From: Eunapius fragilis
Lineage: Eukaryota > Porifera > Demospongiae > Spongillida > Spongillidae
DNA: 64,000 bases
Reading direction: 5' to 3'
Assembly (NCBI GenBank): GCA_963681505.1
Contig: OY811990.1
Location: forward strand, 3,301,165-3,365,164
Below the pieces are notes generated by a model that did not search any database, was not told where the DNA came from, and saw only the letters and a program-made list of their open reading frames with translations. Shown in pieces: positions 44,624-56,479 of the stretch (positions are counted from its first letter, which is position 1; each line of letters opens with the position of its first letter). The translations under genes and the position numbers were made by a program.

Positions 44624-45826
44624 AATACCACCCCTTCATAATAATGCAAATCTGTACATGCAGATACACACAACCACTCATTCCTTGTCATGCTTGTCTG
44701 TTTATGGCGGACAAACTGTGACACTGTGTGTAAATATGCATAGCAGTTATTAGTGTGTGCCTCCACCTACAAAGAAATGCTGCCATTGATCAATCATGGG
44801 CTATAGCTGGCCTTATAACGCGAACGAAGTATCAGTAATGCATCTGCAATATCAGAGAACACACTGCACACACATGTAATCTGTCATGCCTTGACTCAAT
44901 ACAGTTTATGACCATGCACAATTGGTTCACAACCCTCAATTGATTAACATGGCCTCCTTCCCAATGGATTCATTGATATGGTGTGAGGACTCTGTATATC
45001 CAAGTCCAGCACACCCCTCTCCAGCAGGCAGTCAGTTGGCTGCTAGACCATGCATGCATGGCGTCCTGACAAGAGGGTTGCTACTGAATTGATCATCTTC
45101 CACATAGATGTTTAGCAATTATATCACTCTTATTTACTTATTGCAGTGCTTATTTGCTTACACGCTAATTGCATCGGCCACCACACATCTAGATTTACAT
45201 AAATATATTACATACTTCTCAAGCCACCATGCATATAATAATTTCTCCAACGACACATACGTATACGTACTGATCAAAGTACCTTCAATTCGATAAACGA
45301 GATGCTTTTATAGAAAACCTGTCGCTATACGATTGCTGTAATGGCTATGCAAATGAATTAATTAACACACAAAGGTTGGCTCCTACATACTGACACTCTA
45401 TATGCATACCACCACCATTTCAGAAGAAAAAAAAAGTGGTGTACGGGTTGTTGAACCATAAAGGCTTTGAGTGATGTAAATTGTTGACCAACCAGCTGTT
45501 TCATTTTCATTATTCGGACCATATATTGCAGCATAGCAGCCATCGACATCGACGTTTCCAAATGTGGCAAGCGCACCCTGGTTTCAGCCAAACCTTTAAA
45601 GTACGGCAGCCTACAGTACACGTATAGAGAATAATCGGGATACGCCTATGCTGTTCTTCGCCCACGCTATATGCGTTGAATTAGAATACAAATCACATCC
45701 CATAATGATCGATCGATGATCAAAAGCTGTCGATTGTCAAAAGCTGTCGATCGATGTGTGATTGATCGATCGCCATCGATCAATCAGCCATCGATAGTAT
45801 GGTGTGGAATCCGTGCCAAAATTCAC

Positions 45827-46225
45827 ATTTTTGAAATAGCACACTTTTTTCAAACGATACACTTTTTTTATGTGACACATTTTTGAAATAGCACACATTT
45901 TTCAAACGATGCACTTTTTTTATGTGACACATTTTGAAATAGCACACTTTTTTCAAACGATACACTTTTTTTATGTGACACATTTTTGAAATAGCACACT
46001 TTTTTCAAACGATACACTTTTTTTATGTGACACAATTTTGTGCCACTTAAAAATTGTGCCACTTAAAAATTGTGTCACGAAAGAATTGTGTCACTTAAAA
46101 ATTGTGTCACGAAAAAAATGTCACTTAAAAATTGTGTCACGAAAAAAATGTGTCACTTAAAAAATGTGTCACTTAAAAATTGTGTCACTTAAGAATTGTG
46201 TCACTTAAAAATTGTGTTTACGTAC
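45827..46225. repeat. Two adjoining tandem arrays (52 bp, then ~16 bp)
   Basis: The first array has about four 51-52-bp units containing TTTTGAAATAGCACAC, TCAAACGATACAC and TTTATGTGACACA. It is followed by about 11 units of 15-17 bp, ATTGTGTCACTTAAAA or ATTGTGTCACGAAAAA. GTGACACA is shared by both, so the short unit may have arisen from the long one. Frames rich in KKVCYF are artefacts of the repeat. Confidence 0.9.
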
Positions 46226-46311
46226 ATTTTTATTTCTATCCGCTTAATTAGATCTCTTTGACGTACATTTGGAGGCTCACTAGAAGCGAGCATAGGGCCA
46301 TAGGCGGCCCC

Positions 46312-46348
<37 letters not shown>

Positions 46349-46440
46349 GGGGCCGGAAGGCCTAGGCTCTCCCCCCCCCCCCCCCCCCCGAGCTATAGCG
46401 TCACTCTACGCCCCCCCCCACCCCTTCCACCCCGTAAAAT
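46312..46440. repeat. Poly-G and poly-C tracts in opposite orientation
   Basis: A G-run of about 34 at 46,314-46,347, then GGCCGGAAGGCCTAGG, then a C-run of about 19. These tracts can pair as a hairpin or form quadruplexes. They may be ends of another hAT-like MITE. Confidence 0.85.
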
Positions 46441-46549
46441 AGGGTTCAAATTAGAATATAATGTGAAGAGACAACAGAATGTGGTTGTTATTATTAGCGT
46501 AATAGAGCTTCTAACACTCGCTTGCATGTACAATTAGAGACAAACAGTT

Positions 46550-47103
46550 ATGAAATCTAACATACTGCGCCCCCTTAGGTCCCTGTTATGCTGGGGCCGC
46601 CTATGTAATAGGGGCATATTAACGTCTCGATTATCAAAAAGTGCAGGGGCTCAGTATGGTCGAGCATACTTGGAACCGTACAACATAAAAATGATGTTTG
46701 ATCGAGGAGCTCGTATTTCCTCGGGCAAAATGAATCCATGTGCTATGTTAGAGGAGCTTCAGTCACTCCATCCTGGTCGCTACACCTTACCCGGGGAGAA
46801 TGAAATACGTGCAGAAATTATCAAGTTGTTTGGTAGGAAGAAGGCCAATGATGAGGACAATGCAGGTAGTGATCATGATAAGAATTAAATAAGTAAGAGG
46901 AAACAATCTACCAAAGCAGTATGCTAAAACACCTTGAAGAATTGGTAGAGCGTAATCCCATCATCAAACCTGCAGAAGCCCTGAGAAATCTCAAGGCTGT
47001 ACTATGCCCACCACATCCCTTGGAACATGACAAAGCAATCAAAAGCAAAGTTAGTAGTTTAAAAAGAAAATTAAAAGTCAGAGAGAAAGCAAGCTTTGTG
47101 TAA
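46550..47103 (+). CDS. Hypothetical ORF pair, possibly transposon-derived
   Basis: The first frame (46,550-46,888) includes MMFDRGARISSGKMNPCAML, then EELQSLHPGRYTLPGENEIR and AEIIKLFGRKKANDEDNAGS. The second (46,921-47,103) reads LEELVERNPIIKPAEALRNL, then a lysine-rich end SSLKRKLKVREKAS. They are in the same orientation 33 bp apart and could be exons or one broken frame. KMxPxxMLEELxxxxPGRYxLPxExEIR is a pattern I associate with uncharacterised repeated genes, probably of transposon origin; I cannot name a family. The start is chosen only as the first ATG. The 5' part up to residue 45 has no recognisable content. Confidence 0.4.
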
Positions 47104-47109
47104 TCTTTA

Positions 47110-48070
47110 TTATCGTTATCAATGGTGTACATGCATATGACATTGTGTACAGCTATAGCCTGGCTCCAGTGGCTATAGGGAAGGAGCGCATTCTCAGCCA
47201 ACACTGCATGGTAAAGTGACTGGTGGATTTTTATAATATTGTATGGATTGATCATAAAGTACATGTTGGGCGCTCTTATTCAAGCGCTAGCGCTATACAT
47301 CTCCATGCACCCCGATACATACAGCGGTGTTGCTTGTAAAACGATTTTCAATCAAATGACAATCCCAAAGTCACAATTTCATTTCAGTTCATATACTGTG
47401 CACTTCTGGAACATTTTGGACGAGCAAAACATCGGATGCCACTGATGTCGACCGGTCACTGCCAGCTCGTAGATAGCATGCGGCAGACCAATGGTCCTCT
47501 CACTGAACGCATCATATGTTGTCTCAAGAACAGTATCCTGTGTCAGAAAAGAAAAATAATATTCAGTGGACCTTTTATATTTTAAACCTCCCCCAAATTT
47601 TGGCCGTTCAGCTTTCACCCACTTTACTCGCGGACGTGGTGTTAACAATGCTGTGTACGTCATTTCGAGGAAACTATCTCTTGCATGTCTGCTTGTGGAC
47701 GAGATCATTTCCGCGATGAACTATCTGTGCAATTGATATGCCCACTCTACCATGGAGCAAATGCAAATTTCTATGGCGGATCGAATCCATGAGTTATGAC
47801 GCGCGCCTCTATACATGTACAGCATATAATTAAGAGGAAGTGTTATGTGAAAAATTGAAACAGCCTTTATAGATTTATCTGATAATTAATTCTGTGCTAA
47901 GGGTTTTTCAAATAGTGTCTAATTGAGTGTGTGTGTGTGTGTGCATGTGTGTGCATGTGCTCATGTGTGTACACATGTATATGTATGCAATCAAGCTTAA
48001 TCATTCAAACATGAATACAAAAGTACTTTGGTATTACTATAAGAGAGTACATAAGCAAATTCCCTTTACC
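47110..48070. other. Non-coding stretch with short TG tract
   Basis: A TG-rich tract lies at about 47,928-47,972. Several open frames on both strands have no recognised motif or splice context. Confidence 0.4.
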
Positions 48071-48072
48071 AC

Positions 48073-48420
48073 AGTGCTACCGTCGTGCTGAACTGGAAAA
48101 GAAACGCGCATATGAACAACGCATTTGTTTGAAATTGAGTTTGGTTCCTTTTCGCCATTAGTTTTCTCAACCACAGGCGATTGGGATCTACTGCTACAGT
48201 AGTTTTCAAGAGACTTGCTTCATTGATCGCGGATAAGCAGGAACAACCGTACAGTAAAACACTATTCTGGCTTCGATGCAAAGTGAGCTTCTCCCTACTT
48301 AGGTCAGCTATCATGTGCCACCGTGGTTCGCGCTCTTCTTACCACAGGCCACAACATCTCTTTGATACATCAATTGACCTTGCAATTTCAGACAGCAAGG
48401 CAAATCTCTCGGCTGTATAA
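48073..48420 (+). pseudogene. Retroelement C-terminal fragment, frameshifted
   Basis: Three consecutive frames carry one domain: CYRRAELEKKRAYEQRICLK, then IEFGSFSPLVFSTTGDW, then GSTATVVFKRLASLIADKQE, PYSKTLFWLRCKVSFSLLRS and AIMCHRGSRSSYH. The pattern AYEQR...FTPLVFSTTGG...A..FKRLA...YS..xxWLRCxLSFxLLRSAI.CxRGxRS is common at the C-terminus of reverse-transcriptase-bearing elements in cnidarian and sponge genomes. Two frame breaks and the missing reverse transcriptase show a dead fragment. EIEQASFTPVVLSTTGG at 34,772 and its mirror near 43,451 are from the same domain. Confidence 0.6.
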
Positions 48421-48424
48421 AACA

Positions 48425-51235
48425 CTCAACTTGATACTTCATTAATTTTATTTATTTATTTGTATTGTTTTGTTATTTTATTATATATAATTAATCCCAC
48501 TGAGACCTAAAAAAATCCAATACACGTAAACGGATGTCAATGCCATAATTGGTACTGTGTTCTAAGAGATCTATTGCTAAACATAGATCATAGTAGTAAG
48601 AACTAGTAGCTCCTGCATTGGTTCATCAGTGTACAGATTGCAAAACTAGAATCAAGATCACTCGATTGATACTGCATGCCCTGACTGAAAACGTACGTTG
48701 GCAAAAGTAGTCAGCAAATAAAGGAAAGGATGGTGAAATAGTACATGTTTTGTGAAGTTCTAAGGGTAGAACGTACAACAAGTATATACGCGAGCAGACT
48801 GAATCACTCTAATTAGTTATAGCGAAAACATACAGACTCTTAATTGAGGAAAGAGATTAAAAAGTGCATGATCTTAAATTCTGCCTCTCTTCGAACAAAT
48901 CTGCATGTCATCAATTGTGTCGCCCAAGCGCAGCATTCTCTTCACTTGCAGTACTGGCGCCGTTTGGCTTGGCATTTTGCGTGTGCAGGCAGTTGCATGT
49001 TTCTATTAAAGTAGACGTCCACTGTCATCGTTCATCCCCAACGAGCTGACACTAATTACGCTATCATCCATTGCTGTAGTGTGCTGCATGCATTTGATCT
49101 TGCGCATGTTTACCCTTGTGCACTTCTACACCGCACGCATCTTAATTAAAGCACAAATGTTGTTTCTATATAGTGTGGATTATTTCTCAGCAAGTGCGCA
49201 AACATTATGCAATAAAACATAAGTACTTAATGCACAAGTTATATGTTTAAAGTATGACTAGGACAACTGACATAAAGAAAACAATCAAGTGTTTTAGATC
49301 TTCTTGTCTATTTACGTTGATGACTAATGTCATTGTGATCAGCCATAAGAGAAACTAGAAAAGTATTGTTGCAACTACGTATTCTTAAATGGTTAAAACA
49401 ATTGAAACTGAGGTAACAGTTTAAAATGTTATTTTAGCAGTATTAACAGTTTTGGAAAAATAAATTAAACTGTTGTTAAAGTACAGCTATTTTAAACGAT
49501 TATACCTACTCAGTTGAAAGAAACTTGTCATTTCAACTGTACAAAAATTACATCAATTTTAGTTGAAACAAGCAAATTCAATGTACCAATAACATTGTAC
49601 AATAGATACAACTAGCAACTGTAGTTTTAACCAATGATATTTATTTATGTTTTTTGAAAATTAAAATGGTCTGCAACGTTTTTGTTATTTCCACCTAGCA
49701 TTTGTTGTTTCAAAACATTTTGTCTAGTGTTCATAGAGTTGTACTTCTGCTTACCAGTTAACTGATTGTATTGACATCATTTTTTAGCAGGGTATTCAGT
49801 TTACACAGTTGGGCCGTATAGTTTGATTTAATTGTCTTGTTTGGAAAAGTCATGCATGCTGCAGTGATCCGTATTGAAGTATACAGACGTTCTTAAATAA
49901 GGATTTTGCCTTTGAGGTTAAACATGAACACTACAAAAAAAATAGCACCAATTTCGAATACATGCACTCAGTTCATCCTTCAGATTCGTTGTATTGAATT
50001 ATCTGGAGTAAGTTACTTAAAAAGTACCTCTCCAACATCAAATTTGCAACATACTGAGTGAATCCTATATTATAGTACATGCAAAACCTTGCACCATAGT
50101 ACTATTCATTTGAAGTTTCAAACTTCGATATAGGATTCGACCCCGATTCGAAACTCATTATACCACGCGCTAATTCTAATCGGTTAACCGAGGCTCAGAT
50201 CAGTCACATCAGAATTGATATCCCACCAATTGCTAACCAAGTCAACTGCAGTATTTAAATGCAATTGACCTTGCAGAACAGGTATTTTCAGGAGAGCTAG
50301 GTTTGACCAGCCAGGGTATACTTTACGTGTTGCAAGTTTGTTAATTAATTGGCATTCGTTTGCAAATCTAACGGCGAGGTTCCACACAAAAACAGGTAAA
50401 CTCTAGAGCTATAAAGACAATCCAAGCACACTTTCACAACGAATAAGAACTCATAGTGATCCAAAGTTTACTGTATCTTTGTCTGACTGTGCTTCAACAA
50501 TTCAGTGTGGACTTTTAAAAGACATTTATCATTGCCAGCGAGAGTAATGCTTTCGGAGATGAGACTTTTTTTGGAATCTCCGCTACAAATGCGTCAAGTG
50601 ACATTACTTTTTTTGCACTAAGTTTATATTTCATGGCTCAAGAGAAACACAGCAAAAGAATGCGTCGAATCAAAATTTTATTGAGTAATAAAATTCTGAT
50701 ACAGCTCGAATGTTGAATAAATCCTGTATCAGAATGTTATTGCTCAATCCATTGAGAATCAAAAGTTTAATCGACCCCTTTTTTTTGCTGTGAAAGACAT
50801 CGCATAGTTTTAGGCGACGTGATCAAAAAATAAAAACCAGAAGCGAGATGAGTATAAAATGAACAGCACTTGCATCAATCATGGAGTAGAGTACGCAATT
50901 AACGAAATATAGGCGCTAGTTTTTCCCTGCATTGCACGTGGTTTGGCCGTAACACTAGTGCGATGTAGGACTACACGTTGCATATTTGTAGCAACATACG
51001 TAGTGACGCAACGCTCAACTCCACTTTTAATTGTGGGAGTATATCCAAAAATACGTATCACGTGCACAAATGACACGTAACGTTTTTTGTTTATACGCCT
51101 ACAATGGATAGGTATTTTGTTGCTAACAAGATTCATATGATGAACATGTCCATGAACAATTACAAGACACATGAATCACATGGTGGAGGCATGCATGCAC
51201 AGTTACAAGGCAATTTGAGATAGGGGTAACACTTT
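48425..51235. other. ~2.8 kb AT-rich intergenic DNA, nothing recognised
   Basis: No splice-bounded coding exon, RNA gene, tandem repeat or terminal inverted repeat was recognised. It is less repetitive than the surroundings and may contain regulatory DNA, which I cannot show. Confidence 0.4.
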
Positions 51236-51239
51236 TCCT

Positions 51240-53401
51240 TTAGATCTGTCCAAAACCAACAGTGTTAAATATTCCAAAAGTAATCTTTGTTTTGAACTCT
51301 TCGTAAATCCTAAAACAAGTTGGTAATGTAAATGTAAGAGAGCAAGTGTTAGCAGTGGGAAACAACTGGTGAAGGTCATGTGAAAAGGAAACAGAGAGGG
51401 GATGTTCAAATCCCAATGCTGGAGTCTCATCAGGAAGGAGTATGTTTAGCCCAACACCTCGATACTGCTTGAGAAGAGAGGAGGCCCACATGGTCAAGTC
51501 CTTGACCTAACTGATCTATTTCAGCTTTCCTTGTAAATAAAATGAAATGAGTAGATAATGCCTGGATTATGCTTTGCTTGTTTGCCAAAGAGTACATAGT
51601 GGAAGGTTTGTCCACACCACATTCAAAGCAACAGGAAAGAACATCATTTTCTAGCAAAGACTGCATCTTCAGTTCATCAGTTGTACCACTTATCTGTAAA
51701 AAATGAATGATTAAGTACAAAGCAGTACTGATATGATTTACTTGTTGAAGTATGTCCCTAACATCCTTGCAACACACATCTTTAAATTGGGGCTGAAGTC
51801 CATCAAGACCTTTCACAAGGTAATTTACAATTGTAGGTGCCAAAACCAAAGTATTTTCAGACCCATGCAATAATGCGGAAGCCATTATTTTCCCAATCAG
51901 AAAATACAAATTGTCAATAAGAGCAATTATATTATGTCGTGGTAGTCTTCTGTTTGGTGGTCCCTCAAATAGTGAATTATTAGTACCCAAAAAACGCCGC
52001 AGTAATGTAAAAAGCTCCCTCTTTGGACCTCCATGATCTATAGCAGGCTCACCGACAAATTTCACCTTAAAGCCATTATCAAACCTAAATCCTTTTTTAT
52101 GCAATCTCATGGTATCTTCCCACACATGAGCACGCCTGAAAGTAAGTATTTGATTGCTGGATGTGAGAACTCGCTCCTTCAGTTCTTTGAAGTCCTCATC
52201 AAATCCCTTCAGATTTGTTGCAGGAGGCATGGGTGACCTGTAATGCATTAAGTGCACTTGGTATGCATGTTCAAAATCCTTATTATACTTACTTTGTGAA
52301 CTCAATAAGACTCAGTGTTATAGCCCGTTGCAATTCATCATCGGATTCCACTAAATCAATAAAGGAACTGCAGAAATAGAATAAAAAGCTTGAATATTAC
52401 GAAACAAACTCTACGGACTTGCGCATGCATGGATGCATGCAGTATACGTACGGTTTGAAAAAAAAGTACTAACCTTTGTTGTTCCATTTCGGAAGAGCTA
52501 GAAAGTTCAACAGCATGTTGCTTGCACTTGGATAGCGTCACAATACTCCCAGAGCTATTTGAAGGCGTAGCAGCGATTACATGTTCTGAACTCGAGTCTG
52601 AAGAAACTGAATCATCCCAAACTACCACCCGTTTCCTGGTACTCAATCCGTTATTTTTCTTCTCAATACAGGTTTCCAACGTTTCTTCCTTAGTCGCCGG
52701 GGTGACTTTCAACTACAACATTTAGGAGAGGACATTAATACGGATACATTCAAACTGATGCAATGCTTACTGCTATGGTCTGCAGCGGCCTGACGTACAT
52801 TTTTGACTGCTGTACGATGTCACGTAAGCTAGTAGGTAATCGTCATCCCTTGCGCAGGTTTGGAAATAACCATTAGTTTTTTTTGTGCGATCCGGTTCGT
52901 AACAACTCGAAACCAAGCCCAGCCAACTTCGGAAATGCCTCGTAGATCACCGATTCAATTTCTTCATCTGTGGCCATCTTGAGAAATGTCAGATTCTTCA
53001 GGCCCAGACCAACACTCGCCAGTTCCATTTTTTGTGATGATGATGGCACAAAATCCTGCGAATGAGATGCTAAGCAGCAGCAATCGTGAACCCAAACATT
53101 TTTCCTAGAGTTGGACTTGAGGTTTGGGGTCGCGCACAAACTATCTTGCCCTGGATTGGAGTAACATTCTTTTTGCCTTTTTTTTACCCTTGCTGCGTTT
53201 AGAGCTAAATCCGAATAATCTGTTGTGCTCATTTGTAGGAGTCAACGACGAATACGGTAAAGGTACGAAGTTTTGCTGTTGAATGCGGCTTGAACCTTGC
53301 TGAGATGTTTCATTTCTGTCGCTACAGGAGGTGGACACCATGTCCATCATTTCAAGTAACAATCGTCTTGCTCTGTCGTTCACACCAGCGCTTTGCTCCA
53401 T
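51240..53401 (-). CDS. UIM + HECT-domain E3 ubiquitin ligase (G2E3-like), damaged
   Basis: Exon 1 (52,771-53,401) starts MEQSAGVNDRARRLLLEMMD, with FGFSSKRSKGKKKAK, VWVHDCCCLASHSQDFVP, MELASVGLGLKNLTF and QSKMYVRPLQTIA in different frames, with changes at or near A8 runs (about 53,179 and 52,878). Exon 2 (52,474-52,712) is serine-rich. Exon 3 (52,293-52,367) holds a ubiquitin-interacting motif, SDDELQRAITLSLIE. Exon 4 (51,742-52,237) is the HECT N-lobe (EPAIDHGGPKRELFTLLRRF, LYFLIGKIMASALLHG). A 48-bp intron (51,694-51,741) precedes exon 5, which continues to GLDHVG. The C-lobe (ALGFEHPLSV, FPTANTCSLTFTLP, catalytic Cys codon at 51,342-51,344, FGIFNTVGFGQI) follows in another frame, and an estimated 60-90 residues are missing between. 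Family role: HECT ligases carry ubiquitin as a thioester on this Cys before transfer to substrate. Pseudogene, sequencing indels or an unseen exon could explain the breaks. Confidence 0.75.
51694..51741 (-). other. 48-bp intron in the HECT gene
   Basis: Donor CAACAA/GTAAATC and acceptor TTTTTTACAG/ATAAGT. Its length is a multiple of three and it has no stop, so retention would insert 16 residues between ILQQ and ISGTTDE. Very short introns are frequent in sponges. Confidence 0.8.
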
Positions 53402-53409
53402 TCTTCAAA

Positions 53410-53791
53410 GATATACTTTGTATGGCCTGCTTTTGAGCTGGAAGAATATGTATAAACACGCTTCTTTGGTCGAGCGGTGTACCATATGCACGGTTGTAAT
53501 ACTAATATTATCAAACTTCTGCAGCCTAAATATTCAGCTCTATCTACACGCATGCGCAGAACTTTTGTCACGCGGACAATATTGAAAAACGAGCGAGTTA
53601 CTAGATGCAAAAACAAAGGTAAGTATAATTTGTAGCCTGCAAACTTGTTTACAGGCTTCACGACAAATGAGTTGTGCCCCACTTCACGTATATTTTTTTA
53701 CACACCACTAGTCTACTACACGACTAGCACGGAAGACCAAATGAAAGAGGGATCTATTTCTGGAAGACTACAGGCAAGCATGGTCATGGTT
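53410..53791. promoter_or_regulatory. Upstream flank of the HECT gene
   Basis: A 0.4-kb stretch between the HECT start and the Merlin-type element. It may contain the promoter, but no TATA box or defined motif was recognised. It ends in CATGGTT, the putative target site of the element. Confidence 0.3.
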
Positions 53792-54052
53792 GGCATTTTC
53801 CTATGTGAGGTTCCGTCATTAGTATTCACTACCACCGCTACGGATTCGTGGTTTTAGACAATGACTAGCATTATGAATATCATTACACCCGCAAACCCCC
53901 CACTCCTCCCCCTCTATGACCTGAATATGAGGGGAAAAAGGCGCCAATTTTTTTACCAGAGCTCAGGCATACCGTGCGTAGCTTAAAAGTTACCAACTAG
54001 ACGGATCCCCGCACCGGGCACCGGCCACATGCAGCTTCTATCACTCCCGAGA

Positions 54053-54853
54053 TTAAACACCGTCTTTAATCTGGAATATACGCAGGCCCATGGGCAAGGC
54101 CGGCCGTCCCTGGACACCACGTGCCGCACAATTATCAAACGACTTCCATTCATCAGTGTGGATTTCTGTTCCCGGTTCGACGTTGGCTATTATTATAGGA
54201 AGTAGAGTTGCTGCATCACGGGAGGGAACAATTTGCATAAATACTTTGTCTGATCCACGTTCCACACCTCCTAACACCCAATGTCCTTCCCTTCTTCTCC
54301 CACGGTTATACTTCCGTTTTCCAAATTTGGCCTCATCAATTTCTACGACTTTCCCTACACCTCCTATTTTCTCGTTATGCTCATCCATGTACATAGCGCA
54401 CAAATCGCGACAAAAGTTAAACCAGTCGACGACCGTGTTCTTGTTCACACCAACCCATTTCCTAACTGTTTCCCCCGACATATCCTCCGTCCATAGGAAA
54501 GTAAGTTCCAGGATCTGCTCTAACGTGGAAAACCATGAATCATGTCGGATGGATTTTGCCTTTCTGCAATGTTTGTTAGGACACCGCCACCTATAAGAGT
54601 TAATGACGTTCATGTAAATTTCCTGCATGTCGATAACATATAAATAGTCGTACCTGTACCGATCGATTCCTCGATCAAAGGTTTCCCAGTGCATTGGAAT
54701 GTTGCAAGCACAGCACTGTTGAGACTGTGCAAGAAGCCCGTTAGATTTGCACCATTCTATGATTGTATCTTGATCAACTAGGACTTCCCGCAAGAGTCTT
54801 TTGTACGACCAATACTCTTGTGGTAAACCAAATGGTCCGAAGTTAGCTGCCAT
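54053..54853 (-). pseudogene. Merlin/IS1595-like (ISXO2-type) transposase, C-terminally truncated
   Basis: A 266-residue frame from ATG. A zinc-ribbon-like part has cysteines at 47, 48, 50, 91 and 96 (CCACNIPM; RCPNKHCRKAKSIR). A helix-turn-helix-like segment (SGETVRKWVGVNKNTVVDWF) follows. The DDE core starts with VVEIDEAKFGKRKYNRGRR (Asp173) and continues HWVLGGVERG and GTEIHTDEWKSF (Asp234). Full-length family members have a third acidic (or Asn/His-containing) catalytic block about 35-70 residues further on. Here the frame instead runs into terminal-repeat sequence (DNCAARGVQGRPALPMGL) and stops. The last 28 residues are encoded by DNA that is also in the other terminal repeat, so the gene end was replaced. 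Probably inactive. Confidence 0.8.
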
Positions 54854-56327
54854 GAGTTTGCTCTTGACTTAACTTTCCGCGGCTGAAGACTTCCATCCTA
54901 ACGGTAGCTTATATACTGTTTATCGATAATGCATCGCGCGCCATGACTGATAAACTAGCGGGATCACTGTGATGCCTAAAACAATGACTCGCAATATGCG
55001 CAAAGAGCAATATAATAGTCTAAATGTTGAGCTATTGTTTACATCAATGTGTGCGCATTGGGATATTCATGAATAATTTCAAAGAAACTATCACGCCAGT
55101 TTTATCGACGCGGCGCGCGATTGTAAGCACAGATAACCGGCACCAACTACGACCACGTGACTGAGATTCTGAACATTTTTGTTAGCGTAAGGGCGGCAGC
55201 CGTGACACATAGAGCAAGGTGAGGGCAGAATAGTGTTCTGAGTGCTGCCGGTAGTCGTTACATTGATAATTGTGCGGCACGTGGTGTCCAGGGACGGCCG
55301 GCCTTGCCCATGGGCCTGCGTATATTCCAGCATAGATTAAAGACGGTGTTTAATCTCGGGAGTGATAGAAGCTGTGGCCGGTGCCCGGTGCGGGGATCCG
55401 TCTAGTTGGTAACTTTTAAGCTACGCACGGTATGCCTGAGCTCTGGTAAAAGAATTGGCGCCTTTTCCTCCTCATATTCAGGTCATAGAGGGGGGTGGGG
55501 GTTTGCGGGTGTAATGATTTCATAATGCTAGTCATTGTCTAAAACCACGAAATTATCCGTAGCGATAGTAGTGAATACAGTGGCGTAGTGTGGTGGTTGA
55601 GCGCCCGGGGACATAATGCAATAATGGCGCCCCCCCCCCCCCCCCCCCCCCCTACAAATAAAGGGGTGGATCTAGGATTTTGCAGCGAGGGTTGGTAGGC
55701 AGCTGGCAGCGAGGGTTGGTAGGCAGCTGCAAGGGCGGAGAGGGATATGCCGGGCCTCGATCATACCAGCAAGGGGGTATGCAAAGCTCACCGAAAGGGT
55801 CTGGGGCGGAGCCCCAGCCGCTTTGCAACTTTAGCACTTTTTAAGCCACAAAAACATGATACTTTCGCATACACTACATTTGCTTCCGCAAGCAACCTAT
55901 GCCTTCGCACGTACATTCAATCGTTTACATTGAGGAAGTATCCGCCCCCGCAAAACTACCCTTGCGCTATATATGACTGGCGCTATGTGTACCTGTCTGT
56001 ACGATAATGGCTAACCGCTCACTCCATTGTGAGCCTGTGCATAACAGGCTCACAATGGCAGCGAGCGATAACCCTGAAGTTGGAACTGTTTATTCAACGG
56101 ATTATGGAGATGACGATTGTATCAGTACCGTATCTTCAATGTCGGTGATTAGAAATAAATCGTGCAGATCGAGTGCAGATGTTTGTTAACAAGACTCAAG
56201 ATGTGCCCGCGCCCCGCGGGCCCGTTCGAACGCGATAATTATCTGTGCTATTTTGGCGCCCCTAAACCCCTGCGCCCGGGGACATATGTCCCTAGTCTCG
56301 TCCCCAGACCCTACACTTCACGTGTTA

Positions 56328-56479
56328 AGGCGTTTCTTCACTAGCAAAGGCAAACCGGATCGATCCGCATTGTGGCCAATGAATTTAATCAGTGAGTACA
56401 TTGATCCATATACACTGATTAAATTCATTGACCACAATGCGGATCGATCCGGTTTGCCTTTGCTAGTGAAGAAACGCCT
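56328..56479. mobile_element. 152-bp foldback MITE with TSD TTA
   Basis: TTA flanks both sides (56,325-56,327 and 56,480-56,482), and copy 2 of the host element has the uninterrupted CACGTGTTAGGGTCTGGG or its equivalent. The arms are about 65 bp with one mismatch, starting AGGCGTTTCTTCACTAGC and including CCGGATCGATCCGC. It is the innermost layer of the four-level nest. Confidence 0.85.

Larger units (their letters stand above)
43451..45796 (-). repeat. Large inverted repeat, right arm
   Basis: Reverse-complement partner of 33,025-34,814. It is longer by the 596-bp retroelement fragment at 43,871-44,466. Outside that insertion the arms align nearly base for base, including the ATCGAT-rich outer edge. 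The inner edges are CTCCTGTTGTG (34,804-34,814) and its inverse at 43,451. Confidence 0.85.

Noticed and set aside
50184-51172. Short minus-strand open frames upstream of the HECT gene's 3' end
   Set aside because: No recognisable motifs, no splice context, and lengths expected by chance in AT-rich DNA.
54053-54853. Bacterial insertion sequence or horizontally acquired IS1595 element
   Set aside because: The transposase is of the IS1595-related fold, but eukaryotic Merlin elements share it. Long TIRs, the animal-type context and nested hAT insertion fit Merlin better.
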